Positions 44,948 to 55,184 of a stretch of DNA of 64,000 nt are shown piece by piece. Every line of letters starts with the position of its first letter. The stretch's first letter is position 1. The DNA comes from Gp1-AA145 sp963757135 (GTDB taxonomy: Bacteria; Acidobacteriota; Terriglobia; Terriglobales; Acidobacteriaceae). Below the pieces are notes generated by a model. That model saw only the letters and a list, made by a program, of their open reading frames with translations, was not told where the DNA came from and made no database searches. The DNA lies in assembly GCA_963757135.1 (NCBI GenBank), contig CAVWQE010000006.1:186001-250000 (forward strand), in the 5' to 3' direction. The position numbers and the translations under genes are program-made.

Positions 44948-45724
44948 TCAATGGGTCAAAACCCGGTCGTGCCATTCCAACCCTTCGGGCAGGTCATCGG
45001 CAGCAAACTCCAAATGGATTACTCGACGCGGCTCAGGCTTTGAGCATGAAGACGAAGCATGAACCAAGAGAGGGCGCATCAATATAGCGCCGCCTTTGGG
45101 AACGGTGCAGATAACGCTTGGCCGCTCTCTCCAAGCTGCAACTTCCTCCGTCGGAAGGCACCCAGCTTTATGGGAGCCGGGGATCACGCGAAGCGGCCCA
45201 TTGTCCTCACTGCTTTCATCCAAATGCAGTCGAACAGCCAACATCTTGGCCATGACCGATGCCGGGGGCTGTACGTGAGGAACACCTGCTTTTGTTGACC
45301 ACGGGCCAAAGTGAGGCACATCTCTCCGCTCACGAACCGCTATGCTTCGATCTTGGTGCCAGACGACCTTCCAATTCGAATCGGGAGTTTTGTTGAAGAG
45401 GATGCCCCGTACCGCAAAACATCCCGCGCCAAGAATGGCAGAAACGAGTTGTTTGACGGGTTCCGAGATGGCTAATTCGCGGACTCTTGGTACGCCCAAC
45501 AAGTTCCTTTGAGCATGCTTGTTCTCGCCAAGGTCTGAGCAAAGATATTCCACGACCTGCTCCGCGAGACATTCGGGGACGATCGCAAACCCGTCCTCTT
45601 CGACCTTTTGTACGCAGTTGAGCACTGCGATCAGCTTACCGCAGTCTGATTTGTTGACGAAAACAGGCGTGGCTGTTGAAAAACTCACCTTTCGCCTCAA
45701 ACGGCCAAAATTTAGGGGATACAA
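44948..45724 (-). CDS. Phytanoyl-CoA dioxygenase (PhyH) family protein, 5' end split by a MITE
   Basis: The present frame gives 258 residues from a TTG at 45724 that lies inside the MITE; the first 18 residues or so come from MITE sequence. From residue 19 (ATPVFVNKSDCGKLIAVLNC) the protein is a PhyH-type Fe(II)/2-oxoglutarate dioxygenase: WHQDRSIAV gives the HxD pair, LLVHASSSCS the distal His, and RRVIHLEF the 2-oxoglutarate arginine. Joining the sequence across the MITE restores a GTG start (45828) that overlaps the stop of the next upstream gene (GTGA coupling), followed by MITPVFVNKSD. In the current state that frame stops inside the MITE. Native substrate unknown. Confidence 0.8.
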   Translation of the reverse strand: MYPLNFGRLRRKVSFSTATPVFVNKSDCGKLIAVLNCVQKVEEDGFAIVPECLAEQVVEYLCSDLGENKHAQRNLLGVPRVRELAISEPVKQLVSAILGAGCFAVRGILFNKTPDSNWKVVWHQDRSIAVRERRDVPHFGPWSTKAGVPHVQPPASVMAKMLAVRLHLDESSEDNGPLRVIPGSHKAGCLPTEEVAAWRERPSVICTVPKGGAILMRPLLVHASSSCSKPEPRRVIHLEFAADDLPEGLEWHDRVLTH

Positions 45725-45814
45725 AATCTCTTGCGATTCGAGAAGATCGCTTATATCGCATTCTGACGCGATTTCATTTTTGCGAATTTAGCGAGAAAGA
45801 GTTTTTCAACAGCC
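45671..45814. mobile_element. 144-bp MITE with 16-bp terminal inverted repeats
   Basis: Left end GGCTGTTGAAAAACTC (45671-45686) and right end GAGTTTTTCAACAGCC (45799-45814) are perfect inverted repeats. They are flanked by an 8-bp direct repeat ACAGGCGT (45663-45670 and 45815-45822), the target duplication. No coding capacity. The end sequence and 8-bp duplication suggest mobilisation by an ISL3- or IS1182-like transposase elsewhere in the genome; the family assignment is tentative. Confidence 0.9.
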
Positions 45815-45824
45815 ACAGGCGTTA

Positions 45825-46070
45825 TCACTCATTCACACCATCGAGGCAATCCTCATGCCACCTGCCCGGAGTGCTCGACAACGTATAGAGAACATCGCCT
45901 CCGTGATAGAAACCGACGCTCTCTACGGTGTCTACAATTCCGGCTGAATCAAACTGCTGGTCAGCTACGGGGTGGTGGTATTTCCATTCGCGCTGGAACT
46001 GCTCCAAGAAGGAACGTGGTTTCACCCGCACTCGGCTGCCAATTGGGAATCTCTCGTTGTACGGTGGCAC
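45825..46070 (-). CDS. Small conserved hypothetical protein (SH3-like)
   Basis: 81 residues from a GTG at 46070; the true start may have been removed by the IS1111-type element whose left end is about 40 bp away. The sequence FPIGSRVRVKPRSFLEQFQR, KYHHPVADQQFDSAGIVDTV, FYHGGDVLYTLSSTPGRWHE resembles the small SH3-like barrel of nitrile hydratase beta-subunit relatives. Its stop overlaps the original GTG start of the PhyH gene, so the two formed a coupled pair before the MITE came in. Confidence 0.6.
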   Translation of the reverse strand: MPPYNERFPIGSRVRVKPRSFLEQFQREWKYHHPVADQQFDSAGIVDTVESVGFYHGGDVLYTLSSTPGRWHEDCLDGVNE

Positions 46071-46193
46071 AGTTCGGGATTTTACTCGATGGTTGGCGAA
46101 ATCAGATGGGATGAGAAGGCCGGTCTCCGACGGGATGCTGTACGCTCCCAAGTTATCGACGTGCTCAAGGCACAGATAAAAAGGAGACCGGCA

Positions 46194-47297
46194 ATGAAGA
46201 AGGTTAGCACCGCGGCGACGAAGCAGATCAGAAATTTTTCTCAACAGAAGTTGACCATCGGCCTGGACCTGGGGGATCGTTCCAGTTGCTACTGCGTACT
46301 GGATGAAACGGGGCGCATTGTGATGGAACAAAAAGTCTCCACCACTCCGAAAGCTCTGCAAGCGGCATTCGGAGCTATGCCGCACAGCCGCATCGCGCTG
46401 GAGACGGGAACGCATTCGCCGTGGGTCAGCCGTCTGCTGAGTGAACTCGGACATGAAGTGATCGTGGCGCATGCGCGCAATGTCCGACTGATTGGAGAGA
46501 GCCGGAAGAAGGATGATCGCTTGGATGCGCAGACGTTGTTTCGGTTGGCGAGGATCGACCCGCAGTTGCTGTGTCCGGTGAAGCATCGCAGTGCGAAAGC
46601 GCAAGCCGATCTGACCGTGATCCGGGCACGAGCTGGCCTGGTGCGAGCGCGCACGGCACTGGTGAACACGGCCCGCGGGTTGGCTAAGTCTTATGGGGAG
46701 CGGCTGCGTGGATGCAACGTGCGGAACATGAATCCCGAGAAAGCGGAGGGGCTGAGTCCGGAACTCCAAATAGCGTTGCAACCGTTGCTGGCGGGAATCG
46801 AATCAGTGAGCGAACAGATCCGCGAGTACAACGAGCGGATCGAATGCCTGGCGCAGGAAAGCTATCCCCAGGTGGCGCTGCTGAAGCAGATCAAGGGCGT
46901 GGGCACACTGATTGCGCTGACGTTCTTGCTGACGCTGGAAGATCCGCATCGTTTCCGCAAGAGCCGCGACGTGGGTTGTTACCTGGGACTGCAGCCCGGA
47001 CGAAGAAACTCCGGCCAGAGCGAGCCGCAGATGCACATCAGCAAGGAAGGCGATCCGTACCTGCGCACGTTGCTGGTGCAAGGCGCGCAGCACATTCTGG
47101 GGCCATTCGGTCCCGACTGCGACCTGCGGCGCTGGGGTGTGAAGCTGGCTGAGCGTGGTGGAAAGAATGGGAAGAAACGCGCCATCATTGCGACGGCGCG
47201 AAAACTGGCGGTGTTACTGCATCATCTCTGGGTGAGCGGAGAAGTGTACGAACCATTGCACAACAGCAACCAAAGAGCAATGCCGGCAGCCGCATAG
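46194..47297 (+). CDS. IS110-family transposase 2 (IS1111 branch)
   Basis: 367 residues from the ATG at 46194 with AAGGAG at 46181-46186. DEDD domain: TIGLDLGDRSSCYCVLDETG (Asp), IALETGTHSPWVS (Glu), KKDDRLDAQTLF (Asp, Asp); C-terminal domain with LLKQIKGVGTLIALTFLLTL, YLGLQPGRRNSGQSEPQMHI and KEGDPYLRTLLVQGAQ, containing the serine region. Little similarity to transposase 1, so the two elements came separately. Intact. Confidence 0.95.
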   Translation: MKKVSTAATKQIRNFSQQKLTIGLDLGDRSSCYCVLDETGRIVMEQKVSTTPKALQAAFGAMPHSRIALETGTHSPWVSRLLSELGHEVIVAHARNVRLIGESRKKDDRLDAQTLFRLARIDPQLLCPVKHRSAKAQADLTVIRARAGLVRARTALVNTARGLAKSYGERLRGCNVRNMNPEKAEGLSPELQIALQPLLAGIESVSEQIREYNERIECLAQESYPQVALLKQIKGVGTLIALTFLLTLEDPHRFRKSRDVGCYLGLQPGRRNSGQSEPQMHISKEGDPYLRTLLVQGAQHILGPFGPDCDLRRWGVKLAERGGKNGKKRAIIATARKLAVLLHHLWVSGEVYEPLHNSNQRAMPAAA

Positions 47298-47556
47298 ATC
47301 CAAGTCTTCTTAGGAAGGAAAAGCAAAAAAGCCAACGCCGAGTTCTGGTGACTGCGTTAATCGCCTGGCCCAGCTTTCATCTTCGAGATGGAACCGAGGT
47401 CGCCAAACAGGTGGCAGCACCGGCTGAAACGAGAACACCCAACTTGCACCGGGCGCAAAGCGCTCACGAAGAGTGCGGATGGAAGGGTGGCAACAGTGGC
47501 GACTCGGCAGGAGAAAACCTTGTCCAATGAAAAAACAATAGAACCCACTTGACTCC
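47298..47556 (+). ncRNA. Probable guide-RNA region of the IS1111-type element
   Basis: About 260 bp non-coding right end between the transposase stop and the right inverted repeat. It holds GC-rich segments able to pair locally (for example around 47395-47520). Position, not sequence, is the basis of this call; the exact RNA was not modelled. Confidence 0.4.
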
Positions 47557-47609
47557 GACCGGCCTTCTCATGGAAGGCGATTACATTCAAAACTCCGACT
47601 GAGCTGCAG

Positions 47610-49106
47610 TCAAAACAGAAGTTTGCGTCTGACCGCTTCGGATACCTGGACATCGGCCGGAATCCTGGTCTGTCCCGCATAGAGATGTTGCAATTTTGGC
47701 AGGGTGGCAGCGACCTGCAAAGCAGCAGGAGTCACGCCTGTACCGAAGACATTCAAGGATTGCAGTTGATTCAGTCCACTCAGCGCCTGCACGGTCGCAT
47801 CGGTGATTTGGGTATGCATAAGCCGCAGTACGCGCAGGCGTTTCATGGCGGCGATGGAATCGGCTGAGCGGTCGGTGATGGCAGTGCCGGAAAAATCGGC
47901 CATCACAATCTGTTCCGCCACGGGTGCGAGAGCCGTCATATCCTCGTCTCCAAAATTGGAGCCCATAAGAGAGACGTTTAAGACAAGATCGGCCGATCCG
48001 CGGGACTCGTAATCCAAAGCGTTCGGCAAGCGTTTCTGCAGTTGTGCCACCACTGCGGCGAATGGCGCGCGCACCTTTTCGACTGCTGCGGCGTCAATGT
48101 CCTCAAAGGTCACGTCGGCAACTAAGGGCGCTGCGCTCGCAGGAGCGTCCTTGATTGCTTCCGCCGCCAGGGTTGGCGAAGCTCCGGCGGCAATCCATAG
48201 TTGTAGAATCTTTACCTCATCTGCGGACAAAGGCTTCTTGCCTTCGGCAGGCATAGCTTTGTCATCGCCTACTGGCAAAGTAACGCGGTGGAAAAGTTCG
48301 CTGCCCCGAGCGTTTCCGGCTTTGACGACTGCCCCATGCTTGCCTCCGCGCATGACTGCCTCATAGCTGTCCAGCCGCAAACGCGATCTTTGTTTTGATC
48401 GTCCATGGCAGTTATTGCAATGTCCAACGAAAACCGGCTCAACGCGTACGGAAAAAAAGGACGTGCTGCTGGCCGCGCTGGGACCTTTGTCTTCAAGCGA
48501 AAGTCCCAGCAAATCTCGCAGCTCAACCGGCATGTGTTCGGTTAGATGATTTTCGCCTTGCGACAACTGGCCGCCGCGATACCCCGTCCAGGAGACGAGA
48601 CCGACAGCAACAAGTAGCGCGCAAGCATAGATGAGATGAAAGCGCCGATCCGCGACGCGCACATGCAACATCCAGCAAAGCCAGCAGACGGCCGCAACAC
48701 AGACTCCGCCCCACATGTGCTGCGTAACCAGCCGGCCTGAATAATTACCACTTCGAGCCAGGCACCATCCCAGGGTTGCAGCAACGATGGCGCTGAGGGT
48801 CGCAAGCGCCAATATGAAATCGATCGAGGCCGAAAGATCGCCAAATCGCCGACTCCTGCCAGCGATTTCCAACACCGGCACCAGCAGGAGGAACGCGATC
48901 GGAAAATGTATGACCAACAGATGAAAGCGTCCAATAAACTGCGCCCAATCAGCACGCTCGACTCCGTCCGGCGGAAAAAGTAGTAACAGAGCGACCACCA
49001 GCAAGATTGGCGCAAGCGCGACGAGGCCAAGGCGAGTTCGAAGAGACGTCTGACGAAGCGAAAGTCTCATGAAGGCAGGCAGCCTCGATTGCAGAAAGAG
49101 CGACAA
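47610..49106 (-). CDS. DUF2231 membrane-cytochrome c-LRR protein (cassette B)
   Basis: 498 residues from the ATG at 49106, or 486 from 49070 (MRLSLRQTSL). Membrane part with about five helices (about 30-200; FIGRFHLLVIHFPIAFLLLV), planctomycete-type cytochrome c (about 225-320; GHCNNCHGRSKQRSRLRLDS, DDKAMPAEGKKPLSADEV), then leucine-rich-like repeats to the end (MKRLRVLRLMHTQITDATVQ, LNQLQSLNVFGTGVTPAALQ). It has the same architecture as 34719-36149 but has diverged. It lies last in the cassette B operon, next to the IS1111 insertion. Confidence 0.88.
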   Translation of the reverse strand: MSLFLQSRLPAFMRLSLRQTSLRTRLGLVALAPILLVVALLLLFPPDGVERADWAQFIGRFHLLVIHFPIAFLLLVPVLEIAGRSRRFGDLSASIDFILALATLSAIVAATLGWCLARSGNYSGRLVTQHMWGGVCVAAVCWLCWMLHVRVADRRFHLIYACALLVAVGLVSWTGYRGGQLSQGENHLTEHMPVELRDLLGLSLEDKGPSAASSTSFFSVRVEPVFVGHCNNCHGRSKQRSRLRLDSYEAVMRGGKHGAVVKAGNARGSELFHRVTLPVGDDKAMPAEGKKPLSADEVKILQLWIAAGASPTLAAEAIKDAPASAAPLVADVTFEDIDAAAVEKVRAPFAAVVAQLQKRLPNALDYESRGSADLVLNVSLMGSNFGDEDMTALAPVAEQIVMADFSGTAITDRSADSIAAMKRLRVLRLMHTQITDATVQALSGLNQLQSLNVFGTGVTPAALQVAATLPKLQHLYAGQTRIPADVQVSEAVRRKLLF

Positions 49107-49119
49107 TCGGCCGAACCGA

Positions 49120-50706
<1,587 letters not shown>

Positions 50707-50710
50707 CACA

Positions 50711-53700
50711 TCACCTGGTAAGTGCGGCATCAAGATTAAACAAGACGCTGCCCACAGCCGTGAGCGCGCCCAGTTCCCTGCCCGAATCTTCCTTCGTCAT
50801 CGGTTTTTCAGCTCTACTGCTTACATTTACCAAAATAGATTGCTTTTGTGTTCCAAGAGCTTTGGCATAGAACGCGCGCAGGGCGGCCAGTTCGCGCGGC
50901 GTAGGATCACGGGACAGCACCAATCGCGTCTCATACGCCAGCCGAGCGTTGAGAACTTCTTCGGCAGTCGAAACGCCGGTTGTCTTCGGAGCGCTCGCCT
51001 TCATTACGCGTCGCGATAATGCCTCAGCGGCTTCCTGATACACCGGATCGTTTAGCGTGACCAGCGCTTGTAATGGAGTATTCGTCGGTATACGCCGGGG
51101 AAGGCTTGTATCTCGATCCGAAGCATCAAACATCAGAAAACTCGGATAGCCACTGGTGCGCTTGACGTAGGTATAGATTGCCCGCCGATAGCGGTTGGGA
51201 CCGGTCGCATCTTTCCATTTCGAATTGTTATAAACCGAATTCCAAACGCCCGCCGGTTGCGGTGGCATGACCGGAGGTCCGCCCATGACCGGACTCAACA
51301 GGCCGCTGGCAACCAGCGCCTGATCGCGCACCATCTCTGCGGTGAGCCGCTGCTGCGGCCCGCGCGCTAATAAACGATTGCGCGGATCCTTCGCCGTCAA
51401 CGCCGGCGTTGCCGCCGCGCTTTGGCGATATGTAGCACTGGTCACCAACTCGCGTAACAGCGCCTTCATGTCCCAATGGAGATCGTTTTGGAAATGGAGC
51501 GCAAGCCAATCCAAGAGTTCCGGGTGACTGGGTTCCTCGCCAACGCTGCCGAAATTCTCCAAAGTTTCGACGATTCCTGTTCCAAAAAGCTCCTGCCAAT
51601 AGCGATTGACAGCGACTCGTGCGGTAAGCGGTTGTCCTGGCGTAAAAAACCACTGCGCTAGGGTAAGCCGATTGCGCGGGGCACTCGCGGGAAGCCTTGG
51701 GAAAATTCCGGGCACGTCCGGCTGAAGCTCCGGACCTATTTTGTCCAGGAAATTACCGCGCTCGAACTCCAGCGTAGCTCGTCGCTCGTACGGCGCCTGT
51801 TCTGCCATCACCGGGAGCGGCACGCTGGGAATTCTTGCTAATTGCTTTTCAAGCGCTTTGAGACGCTCGATGTTCTGAGCACGCGGGGGATCGTCCGCCA
51901 AAGACGTCCAGGACGGATCATCACTTACTGCCAGACCGACCCGTTGAATGAGAGCGGGCTTGGAATCGATGCCATCGATTTGCTTGAGGTCAACCTCGAT
52001 ACGAGCGCCTCGTGCCAGTTTCAGCGGACTGATGGGAACGCCCACGATCCAACGTGTCCGGAAGAGCTTGGGTAGAGCAGCGAATGCGCTGGGTACAGGG
52101 TCGACCGTTTTCAGCTTTTGCTTCGGATCGCTCCCAACTGATACGGCCGCCGCCAAGTTCGATTCCGAATCCTGAACAAAGTAGCGGAACCCGACCTTGT
52201 CTCGCTTGCCGCCCGGTTGCACCAACCAAGCCTGCACCTTATCAACGATGAAACCGTATTCAGGCGTGTGACGAGCTTTTTCCGCATCCAGAGGCGGTAC
52301 CGCAATGCGGATTGCGGTCACAACAGGAAGGTTGGAAGTCGCCGTCAATTCATAGAAAGATTGCGGCGGAGTATTTGCATTGGCCAGCGCCTCTCCGTCA
52401 TGAATACTGAATGTCTTTGCGGGGCCGGAGACCCTGGCATGAGCCAGCCTCGCCTTGGTCTGGCTGATAGTGTCGTGGAGATCTTTGAGTTGCTCCAGCT
52501 TTTCCTTGGCGGAGAGCTTCCTCTTTTTTGGCAGTTCAATGAGACTCTGCTCCAGTTCAGGAACCAGGGGTTCCAATGCCAGCACTTCGTTGGCCACGGC
52601 GCTCTGAATTGGCAATTGGCTCCATTGCGTTTTCTCTGCTACCTGGCGGTCTGAGTTCTCGACGGCGCGAAGCAACTTGGCAATCTCATCCTGTATTTGC
52701 GCAGCTTCGGCATATCGGGCTTTGTCCTTCGGGACCATCAGGTTCGGCGAATCATCGTCAAGATCGGCATCCTCCTGTGTATTAAAAAATGCCAACGACT
52801 TGTAATACTCGGCGTGCCTGATGGGATCGTAGGGATGCGAATGACATTGCACACAATTGATCGTGACCCCGTTCAGCACCGACCAGGTAGTTGCCACCCG
52901 ATCCATGACAGCGATCATGCGAAATTCCTCATCGTCGGTTCCCCCTTCTTCGTTATTTGGCGTCTGCCGATGAAAGGAGGTAGCGATCCGGTCTTCAAAC
53001 GTCGCGTTGGGAAGTAAATCGCCCGCCAGTTGAGTGATCACGAATTTGTCGTACGGCAGGTTGCGATTGAGTGCGTCAATTACCCAGTCACGATACGGCC
53101 ACACCCCTGGGCGGCCATTATCCTTCTCATAACCTTTGGTATCTGCATATCGCGCAAGATCCAGCCACATGGAAGCCCAGCGTTCCCCATAGTGGGGTAA
53201 AGCCAGCAAACGATCGACCTGTTTTTCATAAGCGTTGGGCGAGGAGTCCGCCAGATACGCCGCTTCTTCTTCGGAGGTAGGCGGCAATCCGGTAAGGTCG
53301 AAAGAGACGCGGCGCAGCAAAGCTGACTTTTCGGCTTCGGCAGAGGGAGAGAGTCCCTCTTTCTCTAAACGCGCGAGAATAAATAGGTCCATAGGTTGGC
53401 GTGCCCAACCGACATGCTGCACCTTTGGTAAGGGCTGCGTTTTGGGCGGAACGAAAGCCCAGTAGTCCTGCCACTTTGCGCCCTCTTTGATCCACTGACG
53501 CAGCAAAGAGATCTGCTGCGGCGACAACGGCGGCGAATGATATGGCATGCGGGCTTCAGGATCTTTGGATGTCACGCGCGCGATCAGTTCTGAGGAATCT
53601 GGCTTGCCCGGAACGATGGTGCGCCGCCCGGACTTGCCGACTCCCAACGCCTCTTCGCGGAACATGAATGACACATTATTCTTTTGCCGTACGCCTCCAT

Positions 53701-53887
53701 GACAGTGCACGCAATTCTGATTCAGAATGGGCCTGATATCGCGACTGAAGTCCACCTGGTCGCGTGACGTGCCTGAAAAGAGAGAAGTCGCTCGAGGCCA
53801 AGCCAGCAGCCCACCTATCGCAAGCAGAGGAAGGGCAATCTTCAAATAACGAGGGCGAAATGTAAAACTCCCGCTCATCCTGGGCAA
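50711..53887 (-). CDS. Cytochrome c-DUF1549-DUF1553 protein (cassette B)
   Basis: 1058 residues. An N-terminal membrane/signal segment (about 12-30; YLKIALPLLAIGGLLAWP) is followed by a cytochrome c with CVHCHG (about residue 58) and MPYHSPPLSP, DUF1549 (about 160-370; FDLTGLPPTSEEEAAYLADS, WLDLARYADTKGYEKDNG, CVQCHSHPYDP as a second CxxCH), a middle beta domain (about 480-660) without the LamG/charged linker of the cassette A copy, and DUF1553 (about 730-1040; GQPLTARVAVNRYWQELFGT). Works presumably as an electron-transfer or oxidising partner of the DUF1501 protein. Confidence 0.9.
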   Translation of the reverse strand: MPRMSGSFTFRPRYLKIALPLLAIGGLLAWPRATSLFSGTSRDQVDFSRDIRPILNQNCVHCHGGVRQKNNVSFMFREEALGVGKSGRRTIVPGKPDSSELIARVTSKDPEARMPYHSPPLSPQQISLLRQWIKEGAKWQDYWAFVPPKTQPLPKVQHVGWARQPMDLFILARLEKEGLSPSAEAEKSALLRRVSFDLTGLPPTSEEEAAYLADSSPNAYEKQVDRLLALPHYGERWASMWLDLARYADTKGYEKDNGRPGVWPYRDWVIDALNRNLPYDKFVITQLAGDLLPNATFEDRIATSFHRQTPNNEEGGTDDEEFRMIAVMDRVATTWSVLNGVTINCVQCHSHPYDPIRHAEYYKSLAFFNTQEDADLDDDSPNLMVPKDKARYAEAAQIQDEIAKLLRAVENSDRQVAEKTQWSQLPIQSAVANEVLALEPLVPELEQSLIELPKKRKLSAKEKLEQLKDLHDTISQTKARLAHARVSGPAKTFSIHDGEALANANTPPQSFYELTATSNLPVVTAIRIAVPPLDAEKARHTPEYGFIVDKVQAWLVQPGGKRDKVGFRYFVQDSESNLAAAVSVGSDPKQKLKTVDPVPSAFAALPKLFRTRWIVGVPISPLKLARGARIEVDLKQIDGIDSKPALIQRVGLAVSDDPSWTSLADDPPRAQNIERLKALEKQLARIPSVPLPVMAEQAPYERRATLEFERGNFLDKIGPELQPDVPGIFPRLPASAPRNRLTLAQWFFTPGQPLTARVAVNRYWQELFGTGIVETLENFGSVGEEPSHPELLDWLALHFQNDLHWDMKALLRELVTSATYRQSAAATPALTAKDPRNRLLARGPQQRLTAEMVRDQALVASGLLSPVMGGPPVMPPQPAGVWNSVYNNSKWKDATGPNRYRRAIYTYVKRTSGYPSFLMFDASDRDTSLPRRIPTNTPLQALVTLNDPVYQEAAEALSRRVMKASAPKTTGVSTAEEVLNARLAYETRLVLSRDPTPRELAALRAFYAKALGTQKQSILVNVSSRAEKPMTKEDSGRELGALTAVGSVLFNLDAALTR

Positions 53888-53926
53888 ATCCGGCGCGCAG
53901 TTGACTAACGCGGATTTCGTTGGTAA

Positions 53927-55009
53927 CTACAGCTTAACTCTAGCCAACTTTACCACTCGGCCAAACCTGTTCCAATCGGAGACATAGATATTTCCATCCT
54001 TGTCGATATGGCATCCATGGGCCGCGCTGAAATCCGAGGGACCAATGTCCTCGGGATGCACATCGTAATTCGCCCATTGCGATTTCTGCGGGTTATCTCC
54101 AAGAAATGCTACCGGCACGTTGTCTTTGTCAAGAACTGTGACTCGCCCCAGCAACTCGGAGACGATCGCGTAATCTCCCATGAAGCTGACCTGACAAGGC
54201 CGACGCAGGTGGAGTGTAATATTGCGCACAAACTTGCCATCGAAATCGAAGTGGCTCAGACGAAGATTTTCGCGATCGCACACCAACAGAAGCGGCTGAT
54301 CGTATCGGGTATCGACGGCCAATCCATGACTGCAGTCGCATTGCCCGTCCTCCTTTCCTTTTCCGGAAAAACTTGCATGATAGTTCCCGCGCGCATCGAA
54401 TTTGAAAATGCGCGAATCGCCATATCCGTTGGCGATATAGATGGAGCCATCCGGCCCCGGTACGGCGGCCGTTAGCCGCCACTCGTTAGGAGCATGAAAT
54501 CCGGCTTCGTGTGGCGCGGTGATTTTTTGTACGACCGTCCCATCGGTCTTCATCTTCACGAACAGCCAGTTCTCTTTCGGTGTGCCCTTTTGCACGGTGG
54601 CGTAAAAATATTCCTCGCCTTTCTCGAAGGCGTATTGCAAGGAATGGACTTCGGGGTATTCGTTGGCGATCGTCCTCAACAGCTTTCCATCTTTGTCATA
54701 GACCAGGACGCCCGTATCACTCTGGGTGCTGATATAGATGTTCCCTGCCTGGTCGCTTGAGATTCCGCCATGGGTTCCGCCAAACTTCGTCCCTGGGGGT
54801 AAAGATCCCCAATCATGAACCACGTCGTAGGTCCATTCGCCATTGCCGGTGCGGAACTGAGGAGGATCAAGATGCTTTTCATCCGCAGCAACGCTTGCCG
54901 ACGCAGGCGAACTGGAGAGAATCCCCAATGTCGAAGCCGCGACAGTGGTACAAAATCCGCGTCGATTGACGGTGCTCGGAGAATAATTTTTGGGATTGCG
55001 TGCATGCAT
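53927..55009 (-). CDS. Tat-exported NHL-type beta-propeller protein
   Basis: 360 residues. Twin-arginine signal (VNRRGFCTTVAASTLGILSS). Six-bladed propeller with NHL-like repeats: GTHGGISSDQAGNIYISTQS, GVLVYDKDGKLLRTI, AAVPGPDGSIYIANGYGDSR, HGCHIDKDGNIYVSDWNRFG. Such propellers occur beside DUF1501/cytochrome cassettes and in peptidyl-glycine lyase-like enzymes; here no catalytic residue is obvious, so sugar or partner binding is as likely. The stop lies 39 bp before the cassette B cytochrome gene on the same strand, so it probably leads that operon. Confidence 0.85.
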   Translation of the reverse strand: MHARNPKNYSPSTVNRRGFCTTVAASTLGILSSSPASASVAADEKHLDPPQFRTGNGEWTYDVVHDWGSLPPGTKFGGTHGGISSDQAGNIYISTQSDTGVLVYDKDGKLLRTIANEYPEVHSLQYAFEKGEEYFYATVQKGTPKENWLFVKMKTDGTVVQKITAPHEAGFHAPNEWRLTAAVPGPDGSIYIANGYGDSRIFKFDARGNYHASFSGKGKEDGQCDCSHGLAVDTRYDQPLLLVCDRENLRLSHFDFDGKFVRNITLHLRRPCQVSFMGDYAIVSELLGRVTVLDKDNVPVAFLGDNPQKSQWANYDVHPEDIGPSDFSAAHGCHIDKDGNIYVSDWNRFGRVVKLARVKL

Positions 55010-55184
55010 AGCAACTCCTCGCCTTCGTGACCGCTGGCGCCCGACCCAGACTTTTACCGCGCGGCCAGTAGTCTAAACCAACTGCGCGAAGGTTGCTTGA
55101 ACAGGGAGGAAGCTCTGGTGTATCCGCGCTTTCCGAATAGCGGCGCGACTCGATATCATGATTTTTTCGCCGGCTTCAGGATCG

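Larger units (their letters stand above)
46111..47571 (+). mobile_element. IS110-family (IS1111-type) element 2
   Basis: A 15-bp perfect inverted repeat, ATGAGAAGGCCGGTC at 46111-46125 and its complement at 47557-47571, flanks the transposase. Subterminal inverted repeats set the IS1111 branch apart from classical IS110. The true ends lie a few bases outside. The non-coding right part (47298-47556, about 260 bp) is where IS1111 elements encode their guide (seek/bridge) RNA. Confidence 0.75.

Noticed and set aside
45831..46781. Long minus-strand frame extending the small SH3-like gene into the IS1111 element
   Set aside because: Beyond about 46070 it is antisense to the transposase and its leader; only the 3' part is protein-like.
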